Positions 42,555 through 47,837 of a stretch of DNA of 47,837 nucleotides are shown here, piece by piece. Location of the stretch: contig CAZVAD010000005.1 of assembly GCA_964624645.1 (NCBI GenBank), positions 1 through 47,837 of the forward strand, given 5' to 3'. The translations under genes were made by a program, and so were the position numbers. The notes under the pieces were generated by a model that was not told the origin of the DNA, ran no database searches, and saw only the letters and a list, made by a program, of their open reading frames with translations. Positions within the stretch are counted from its first letter, which is position 1; each line of letters begins with the position of its first letter. This DNA is from Mariniphaga sp964624645. Its GTDB lineage: Bacteria > Bacteroidota > Bacteroidia > Bacteroidales > Prolixibacteraceae.

Positions 42555-44165
42555 TTATGCCTGGATTTCTGCTCGTTTTAGTTTTTTCATTTTTGCAATC
42601 TGCTGCACACATGGCCTGCGTCCGATAAGAACCGAAACGCCCTGAAAAGCCATCTCTTCCCGGATGATTTTCACCATCAGATTATGATTTCTTTTCAACG
42701 GGGTGAAAACGCGGATATGCTCCGGGTCAACGCCCACGCCTTCGCAGATTTTTTCAATCCGCCCTTTTGCCGAAGAGCTCTGACCGCCGGTCATGGCAAT
42801 CGCTTCATTATCCACAATCAGGATATTGACGTTTGATTCTTCAATCACACAGTCAAGCAGGCCGGTAATTCCGGAGTGGGTGAATGTGGAATCGCCGATT
42901 ACGGCAAAAACCGGCGAAAGCCCGGCATCGGCAGCGCCCTTTGCCATGGTGATGGAAGCTCCCATGTCCACGCAGGTGTTGATGGAATTGTAGGGCGGCA
43001 AAGCGCCGAGTGTGTAACATCCGATATCGGAAAAAATTCTTCCTTCGCCAATCTCTGCAATGATTTCATTCAGTGCATTGTAAGTATCCTGATGCCCGCA
43101 GCCGGCACAGAGCGATGGCGGCCTGCCCACTAAAATGCCGGGAGTGCGGATCGGTTTACCGGTTTCGATGCCCAATGCCTTTGCCAGATGGTCGGGATTG
43201 AGCTCGCCGCGCCGGGGAAGCGTTCCGTCAAGCCGTCCCGAAACTTTGGTGCCTTTTTTGAAAAAGTCGGCAAGCAGTTCTTCAACAAGGGGATAGCCAT
43301 CTTCAGCCACCAGTAACTTGTCGCATTCGTTTTCAAGCTTTTGCAGCATTTTTTCAGGCAGCGGATATTGAGTGATTTTCACCACCGGGAAGGGACATTT
43401 TCCGTCCGGGTAGTTTTCCATCAGGTAATTGTATGCAATTCCGCAGCAGACAATACCCAGACTTTTGTCCTCTCCGTCGAAATACTGATTGTAACCCGAT
43501 TCTTCCGAAAGCTTCACCAGTCCTTCCTGTTTGTCAAGCAGGTTTTGGTAATATTTTCGACCATAGGCCGGGAGCAGCATAAATTGCATCAGGTTTTCGG
43601 GCAACCGGAGCTGGTTTTCATCCTGTACCGGTTTTTGAACCACTCCCGACCTGGAATGTGCCAGCCGGGTAGGAATGCGCACCATCACAGGCAATCCGGT
43701 TTTTTCGGAAAACTCAAACGCCTCATAAGTCATGTTGTAGGCTTCCTGCTGGTTGGATGGCTCAAAAATGGGAATCATGGCAAACTTGCCGTAGAACCGG
43801 GAGTCCTGCTCGTTTTGTGAAGAGTGCTGCGACGGGTCGTCAGCAACGGTAACCACCAGTCCGCCATGAATGCCGGTAATTGCCATATTCATAAATACAT
43901 CGGCTGCCACGTTCAGCCCCACATGCTTCATGCTTGCCATCGTCCTCTTGCCGGCATACGACATGCCCAAAGCCGCTTCCAGTGCGGTTTTTTCGTTCAC
44001 CGACCACTCGCGGTGAATGTTCCGCTCCATGGCGGTTTTGCTGCCTTGAATATATTCGGTGATTTCGGTTGAAGGTGTTCCCGGATAGGCGTAAATTCCT
44101 GAAATTCCGGCATCAATGGCTGCCTGCCCGATTGCTTCAACGCCCAATAGTAATTTCCGCTGCAT
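42555..44165 (-). CDS. iorA: Indolepyruvate:ferredoxin oxidoreductase, alpha subunit, without ferredoxin domain
   Basis: Thiamine-diphosphate-binding large subunit. The 536-aa product has the pyrimidine-binding domain (AYPGTPSTEITEYIQGS), a transketolase-C-like middle and the diphosphate domain (SLCAGCGHQDTYNAL, AVIGDSTFTHSG, IVDNEAIAMTGGQ). Archaeal IorA proteins continue with a 2[4Fe-4S] ferredoxin domain; here the protein stops soon after VLIGRRPCVQQI, with no CxxCxxC cluster motif. Internal electron transfer must then use a separate ferredoxin. The start is the ATG at 44165. It heads the iorAB pair. Confidence 0.94.
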   Translation of the reverse strand: MQRKLLLGVEAIGQAAIDAGISGIYAYPGTPSTEITEYIQGSKTAMERNIHREWSVNEKTALEAALGMSYAGKRTMASMKHVGLNVAADVFMNMAITGIHGGLVVTVADDPSQHSSQNEQDSRFYGKFAMIPIFEPSNQQEAYNMTYEAFEFSEKTGLPVMVRIPTRLAHSRSGVVQKPVQDENQLRLPENLMQFMLLPAYGRKYYQNLLDKQEGLVKLSEESGYNQYFDGEDKSLGIVCCGIAYNYLMENYPDGKCPFPVVKITQYPLPEKMLQKLENECDKLLVAEDGYPLVEELLADFFKKGTKVSGRLDGTLPRRGELNPDHLAKALGIETGKPIRTPGILVGRPPSLCAGCGHQDTYNALNEIIAEIGEGRIFSDIGCYTLGALPPYNSINTCVDMGASITMAKGAADAGLSPVFAVIGDSTFTHSGITGLLDCVIEESNVNILIVDNEAIAMTGGQSSSAKGRIEKICEGVGVDPEHIRVFTPLKRNHNLMVKIIREEMAFQGVSVLIGRRPCVQQIAKMKKLKRAEIQA

Positions 44166-44427
44166 AACTGTTTTTGATTTTCAGCCCGCCAAATTAGGCT
44201 TTTATCCGCGAAAATTCGCTCATTCGCAGAAAAAAGTGATTTAAGCAAGGGCTTGGTAACTTTTTCTGAAAATTAGAGAAAAAGGCAGCGAAAACCGCGC
44301 ACTTTATGGTTTTCTCCAGCAAGGAGAAGGCAGTAAATTCCAGCGTTGAAAGAAAGGAAAACGGATGTTTCAACTTTGCTGAGAACTGTGTATGTATGTT
44401 TTTTTTATGTACCCGATTGCGGTTCAA

Positions 44428-44838
44428 TCACCCGTAAATGGTAATCACAATTCTCCGGCTGCCGCCGAAGTCGCGGAATTCGCAAAAATAGATGCCCTGC
44501 CAGGTTCCGAGATTTAAGCGGTGGTTCGTGATGGGAATTGTTATTTCGGCGCCAATAACAGACGATTTCAGGTGAGCCGGCATATCGTCAGGCCCTTCGT
44601 AGGTGTGCACATAAACCGGATCATTTTCGGGAATCATTTTGTTGATGAACGACTCAAAATCGGTGCGTACCGAAGGGTCGGCATTTTCGTTGATGGTTAT
44701 GCCGGCTGAAGTGTGTTTCACCAGAATGTGCATCAATCCTTTTTCGGGCAATTCCGGCAGTTGTTTTTCAATAATTGATGTGATGAGATGGTAACCCCGC
44801 CTGAACCGGGGCAATGTAAATTCAATCTGTTGTATCAT
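44428..44838 (-). CDS. YjbQ-family (UPF0047) protein
   Basis: Small, widely conserved family whose members have been assigned weak thiamine-phosphate-synthase activity; the true role is uncertain. The 136-aa product shows the family blocks KGLMHILVKHTSAGITINEN, HTYEGPDDMPAHLKSS and LNLGTWQGIYFCEFRD, with GGSRRIVITIYG at the end. The ATG at 44838 has a good GGAGG ribosome-binding site 5 nt upstream (read on the minus strand), which decides against a TTG 12 nt earlier. It overlaps the end of rarA by 17 nt, so both are translated from one message. Confidence 0.92.
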   Translation of the reverse strand: MIQQIEFTLPRFRRGYHLITSIIEKQLPELPEKGLMHILVKHTSAGITINENADPSVRTDFESFINKMIPENDPVYVHTYEGPDDMPAHLKSSVIGAEITIPITNHRLNLGTWQGIYFCEFRDFGGSRRIVITIYG

Positions 44839-46120
44839 ATCCGCCTCCAAATCGTTTTCCCCACCATTGCTGCAAGCGCTCTAAAATTTTCATCTCCGCA
44901 GGATTTTTTTGCGGATGGTATATCCGCTCGTTTTTAATCTCCTGAGGCAGAAAATCCTGTTCTGCAAAATTGCCATCGTAGGCGTGGGCATATTTGTAAT
45001 TTTTTCCGTAGCCAATCTCCTTCATCAGTTTTGTCGGCGCGTTTCTGATGTGCAGCGGCACAGGTAAATTGCCTGTTTTTCTGACCAATGCCTGCGCTGC
45101 ATCAATGGCTGCATAGGCCGAATTGCTTTTGGGTGAAGTGGATAGGTAGATGGCACATTCCGAGAGAATAATCCGTGATTCGGGATAGCCGATCTGATGC
45201 ACGGCATCGAAAGTGCTTTGCGCCAGCAGCAGTGCGTTGGGATTTGCCAGACCGATATCCTCAGTCGCCAGAATCAGCAGCCGGCGGGCAATGAACTTCA
45301 CATCTTCGCCCCCTTCAATCATTCGCGCCAGCCAATAGACCGCTGCATCCGGGTCGCCCCCGCGAATGCTTTTGATGAATGCCGAAATAATATCGTAGTG
45401 CATTTCCCCCTGTTTGTCATACATTGTCAGATTTTTTTGCAGGCAGGAAGTGACTTTTTCGTCAGTTATTTCAATTTCGTCACCGGACTCAGAAAGAATG
45501 GTGAGTTCCAGCGCATTCAGCAGTTTTCGCGCGTCTCCTCCCGAAAACCGGAACAGCGCCGTGTATTCCCTAACGGTGATTTTCTTTTGTTTCAGTTCGC
45601 TGTCTTTCTGAATGGCAGAATCCACAATTTCCTGAAGTTCATTTTTACTCAGCGGCTCCAGAATATAGACCTGACATCGGGAAAGCAGGGGAGAGATCAC
45701 CTCGAAGGAAGGATTTTCGGTGGTGGCGCCAATGAGTGTGATGGTTCCGTCTTCCACGGCGCCCAAAAGCGAATCTTGCTGGGATTTGCTGAACCGGTGG
45801 ATTTCGTCAATGAACAAAATAGGGTTCGGACGATTGAAAAACTGCTGTTTTTTTGCTTTCTCAATCACTTCACGCACATCTTTCACCCCGGAACTCACCG
45901 CGCTGAGCGTATGAAACGGTCGCTCCAGTGTGTTGGCAGTAATCCGGGCAAGGGTGGTTTTTCCCACTCCCGGCGGGCCCCATAAAATGAGCGAAGAGAG
46001 ATTGCCCGATTCGATCATTTTGCGCAAAACGGCATCTTTGCCCACAAGGTGTTTCTGCCCGGTGTAGTCGCTGAGTTTCACGGGGCGCATGCGCTCGGCC
46101 AATGGACGGTTTGCGGACAT
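44822..46120 (-). CDS. rarA: Replication-associated recombination protein A (RarA/MgsA) AAA+ ATPase
   Basis: Clamp-loader-like ATPase acting at stalled replication forks. The 432-aa product opens with PLAERMRPVKLSDYTGQKHLVG, split as PLAERMRP and YTGQKHLVG, then Walker A GPPGVGKT at 48-55, Walker B ILFIDEIHRF at about 97-106, and sensor-type ATTENPSFEV with LLSRCQVYIL. The C-terminal part has FIKSIRGGDPDAAVYWLARM and DIGLANPNALLLA, as in RarA. It is divergent from murB across a 150-nt region. Confidence 0.96.
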   Translation of the reverse strand: MSANRPLAERMRPVKLSDYTGQKHLVGKDAVLRKMIESGNLSSLILWGPPGVGKTTLARITANTLERPFHTLSAVSSGVKDVREVIEKAKKQQFFNRPNPILFIDEIHRFSKSQQDSLLGAVEDGTITLIGATTENPSFEVISPLLSRCQVYILEPLSKNELQEIVDSAIQKDSELKQKKITVREYTALFRFSGGDARKLLNALELTILSESGDEIEITDEKVTSCLQKNLTMYDKQGEMHYDIISAFIKSIRGGDPDAAVYWLARMIEGGEDVKFIARRLLILATEDIGLANPNALLLAQSTFDAVHQIGYPESRIILSECAIYLSTSPKSNSAYAAIDAAQALVRKTGNLPVPLHIRNAPTKLMKEIGYGKNYKYAHAYDGNFAEQDFLPQEIKNERIYHPQKNPAEMKILERLQQWWGKRFGGGYDTTD

Positions 46121-46164
46121 TTCTTTTCTTTTGTCTGTTTTTGAATAAAATTGTTTGCCGGCAT

Positions 46165-46172
46165 CAAAGGTA
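46165..46172 (-). promoter_or_regulatory. -7 promoter box of rarA
   Basis: On the minus strand TACCTTTG matches TAnnTTTG, 44 nt upstream of the rarA ATG. No clear -33 element. Confidence 0.4.
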
Positions 46173-46247
46173 GAATTATTTTTTTGCCCGAATCCATTTG
46201 TTTTCTGTCGGTTCGAAATCTACACCTGTGATATGTCCGAATTCCCC

Positions 46248-46255
46248 TATATTTG
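46248..46255 (+). promoter_or_regulatory. -7 promoter box of murB, near-leaderless
   Basis: TATATTTG matches TAnnTTTG and ends 15 nt before the murB ATG at 46271. Transcription would begin only about 10 nt before the start codon. The in-frame TTG at 46253 lies inside this box, which argues against it as a start. Confidence 0.45.
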
Positions 46256-46270
46256 TCAAAAAATTTTCGG

Positions 46271-47287
46271 ATGGTTCGTTTTCTTGAAAATCACTCTTTA
46301 AAACCATACAATACTTTTGGCGTGGAAGCCCGTGCCCGCTATTTCTTTGAGTTTACTGAATCTGCTGATCTGGATGTTTTTGTCAGTGAAAATTCAACTT
46401 TTGATGAATTGCCCCGGTTTATCCTGGGCGGTGGCAGCAATGTGCTTTTTCTCCATGATTTTGATGGCCTGGTTTTGTATCCCCGGATTCCGGGGATTGT
46501 GAAAATTGACGAAGACCGGCAGTTTGTCTGGTTTGAAGTGGGCGCCGGTGAAGTCTGGGATGAATTTGTGGAGTTTTGTGTGAATCAGGGATTGGGTGGC
46601 GTGGAGAATCTTTCACTGATTCCCGGAACGGTTGGCGCGGCGCCGGTGCAAAATATCGGCGCCTACGGGCAGGAGGCAGGCGATTCCATCAAACGGGTGA
46701 AAGGATACGACTTGCTGCAAAAAAAGAAAGTGGAGTTTTCGGCAGACGCCTGCGGATTTAGCTATCGCGACAGTATTTTTAAAAGGGAATTGAAAAACAG
46801 GCTCGTCATCACTTCCGTGATTTTCAGACTGGATAAATTTCCGGAATTTAATCTCAGCTATGGCCATCTGGAAACGAAAGTGAGATCGTTGGGTGAAGTA
46901 AACCTGCGGAATATCCGGAAATCAGTAATTGAAATCCGCAATTCCAAACTGCCCGATGTCAGGGAGTTGGCCAATGGTGGCAGTTTCTTTAAAAATCCGG
47001 TGGTGGAAGCTGAGTTCGCAGAAAAAATACGTGTGGATTTCCCCGAAGCGCGGGTTTATCCGTTACCCGGTAAAAAGGCGAAACTTTCGGCGGGCTGGCT
47101 CATCGAAAAGGCAGGCTGGAAAGGCCACCGGGAAGGAGATGCCGGGGTTTATGAAAGACAGGCGCTGGTGCTGGTTAATTACGGCAGCGCCACCGGGAAG
47201 GAGATTTTTGATTTTTCTGAAAAAATCAAGACATCAGTTTTTGAAAAATTCAGCATTTTGCTGGAACGGGAGGTGAATTGCATTTGA
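46271..47287 (+). CDS. murB: UDP-N-acetylenolpyruvoylglucosamine reductase
   Basis: FAD-dependent reductase making UDP-N-acetylmuramate in peptidoglycan synthesis; cytosolic. The 338-aa product is type I (E. coli-like) in length. It has the FAD-binding segment PRFILGGGSNVLFLHDFDGL, split as ILGGGSNVL and HDFDGLVLYP, the NIGAYGQEAGD motif, GFSYRDSIFKRE, ELANGGSFFKNPVV with the catalytic Ser-containing NGGSFFKNP, and AGWLIEKAGWKG. The ATG at 46271 (MVRFLENHSL) is preferred since the upstream frame runs into the promoter box. Confidence 0.95.
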   Translation: MVRFLENHSLKPYNTFGVEARARYFFEFTESADLDVFVSENSTFDELPRFILGGGSNVLFLHDFDGLVLYPRIPGIVKIDEDRQFVWFEVGAGEVWDEFVEFCVNQGLGGVENLSLIPGTVGAAPVQNIGAYGQEAGDSIKRVKGYDLLQKKKVEFSADACGFSYRDSIFKRELKNRLVITSVIFRLDKFPEFNLSYGHLETKVRSLGEVNLRNIRKSVIEIRNSKLPDVRELANGGSFFKNPVVEAEFAEKIRVDFPEARVYPLPGKKAKLSAGWLIEKAGWKGHREGDAGVYERQALVLVNYGSATGKEIFDFSEKIKTSVFEKFSILLEREVNCI

Positions 47288-47412
47288 GTATTGCCGGAAA
47301 CGATGCTTCTGATTGCTCAGGAAAACTTCATGTAAAACTCAAGGGTTATTCAACATCCTGCGTTGACTTGCCAATAAAAAATTTTAATTTTGTTACTTTA
47401 AAAGTATAAAAA

Positions 47413-47631
47413 ATGGGAGCAATTCATATAACAGCTTATACAAAGGACGCATCTCAGATTGATGCTATTAAAGCTTTTATGAAAGCGCTTAAAATAAAAT
47501 TTAAAATTTCCGGTGACCAAAGTTTTTATAATCCTGAATTTGTTAAAAAGATAGAGCAGGGAGATAAAGATTTAAAAGAAAGGAAAGGTCGTATTGTAAC
47601 GCTTGAAGAGCTTGACGGTTTATGGAAATAA
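47413..47631 (+). CDS. DUF2683-type antitoxin-like small protein
   Basis: The 72-aa product (MGAIHITAYTKDASQID, then IKAFMKALKIKFKIS, YNPEFVKKIEQGDKDL and VTLEELDGLWK) matches the pattern of Bacteroidota DUF2683 proteins that usually precede a RelE/YoeB-like toxin gene. The expected toxin is not seen: the next 200 nt are a C-tract and REP-like palindromes. It may be an orphan antitoxin or a solitary regulator. An AT-rich stretch (47360-47412) upstream could hold its promoter, but no exact TAnnTTTG was found. Confidence 0.75.
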   Translation: MGAIHITAYTKDASQIDAIKAFMKALKIKFKISGDQSFYNPEFVKKIEQGDKDLKERKGRIVTLEELDGLWK

Positions 47632-47652
47632 TTTCTTTTCCCCCCCCCCGCT

Positions 47653-47675
47653 GGCGCGGTTTTGTAAACCGTGCC
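47653..47675. repeat. REP-like palindrome 1
   Basis: Stem-loop of 10 pairs: GGC, one G-T wobble, CGGTTT, a 3-nt TGT loop, then AAACCG and GCC. It directly follows a run of nine or more C. The design (GGC-G-C-GGT...ACC-G-T-GCC) is like REP elements near REP-associated tyrosine transposases in Bacteroidota. Confidence 0.55.
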
Positions 47676-47787
47676 TTGCTTTGCAAAAGCAAAAATTATT
47701 TTCCCAAATTTTAAAAAACAATTTAACAATATAAAGAAGAAGCTTTTTGTATCTTCATAGTTGTTAGAGAAAGGATAAAGTGGTATT

Positions 47788-47826
47788 CCAGTCTGTTGAC
47801 TGGGGCACCGATTGCAAATCGGCGCC
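47788..47826. repeat. REP-like palindromes 2 and 3 in tandem
   Basis: Two adjacent stem-loops: CCAGTC-TGTT-GACTGG (47788-47803) and GGC-A-CCGATT-GCA-AATCGG-C-GCC (47804-47826, one mismatch). The second matches the architecture of palindrome 1 about 130 nt upstream. They lie at the very end of the window, so the whole element is not visible. Confidence 0.6.
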
Positions 47827-47837
47827 AGCAAGGGGGA

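Noticed and set aside
47526..47831. Antisense reading frame at the window end
   Set aside because: It runs across the REP-like palindromes and the antitoxin gene on the other strand, and its product shows no domain.
47640..47837. CRISPR array or tRNA at the 3' edge
   Set aside because: The palindromes differ in loop and spacing, there are no regular spacers, and no cloverleaf with conserved TpsiC arm was found.

Overview
The window comes from a member of the Bacteroidota, probably Bacteroidales or a relative and probably a metagenome-assembled or draft genome. The evidence is a SusC/SusD pair with its ECF sigma/FecR anti-sigma switch, a type IX secretion sorting tail, promoter boxes of the TAnnTTTG type instead of E. 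coli -10/-35 boxes, and the protein sequences themselves. Three runs of exactly 100 N (2858-2957, 13734-13833, 20923-21022) look like scaffolding placeholders of unknown true length.

Layout. 1-2.8 kb: enolase (minus) with its terminator, then a DUF4143-type AAA ATPase (minus). 3.1-4.5 kb: PBP4-type D-Ala-D-Ala carboxypeptidase. 4.7-27.05 kb: a complete-looking extracellular contractile injection system (eCIS, Afp/PVC/AlgoCIS relative), all on the plus strand and tightly spaced. Its order is cap (Pvc16-type), an unknown 290-aa protein, sheath, two inner-tube proteins, a DUF5908 micro-protein, LysM hub protein, VgrG-like spike, gp25-like baseplate protein, two giant baseplate proteins (Pvc11/Pvc12 positions), an unknown 1023-residue protein with a proline-rich linker and octapeptide repeats in the tail-fibre position, tape measure, a DUF4157 (eCIS core) protein with a composition-shifted hydrophobic C-terminus, a muramidase with two peptidoglycan-binding domains, a two-helix membrane protein and the Pvc15-type AAA+ ATPase. 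27.2-28.9 kb: a secreted phosphodiester glycosidase with a type IX sorting domain.

29.05-41.8 kb: a polysaccharide utilisation locus: ECF sigma factor, FecR anti-sigma, STN-SusC, SusD, GH2, two GH43 lipoproteins and a convergent CE15-like esterase. The set fits a branched hemicellulose such as glucuronoarabinoxylan, but the substrate is inferred. 41.9-47.3 kb: housekeeping genes (iorB, iorA, yjbQ-like, rarA, murB). 47.4 kb to the end: an orphan DUF2683-type antitoxin-like gene and REP-like palindromes at the window edge.

How it works together: the eCIS genes would build a free, phage-tail-like syringe. The ATPase, tape measure and cap serve assembly; sheath, tube, hub and spike are the firing machinery; the DUF4157 protein is the best cargo candidate. 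The parts least explained by described systems are the 290-aa protein next to the cap, the repeat protein in the fibre position, the effector C-terminus, the muramidase/membrane-protein pair, and the absence of a recognisable PAAR tip.
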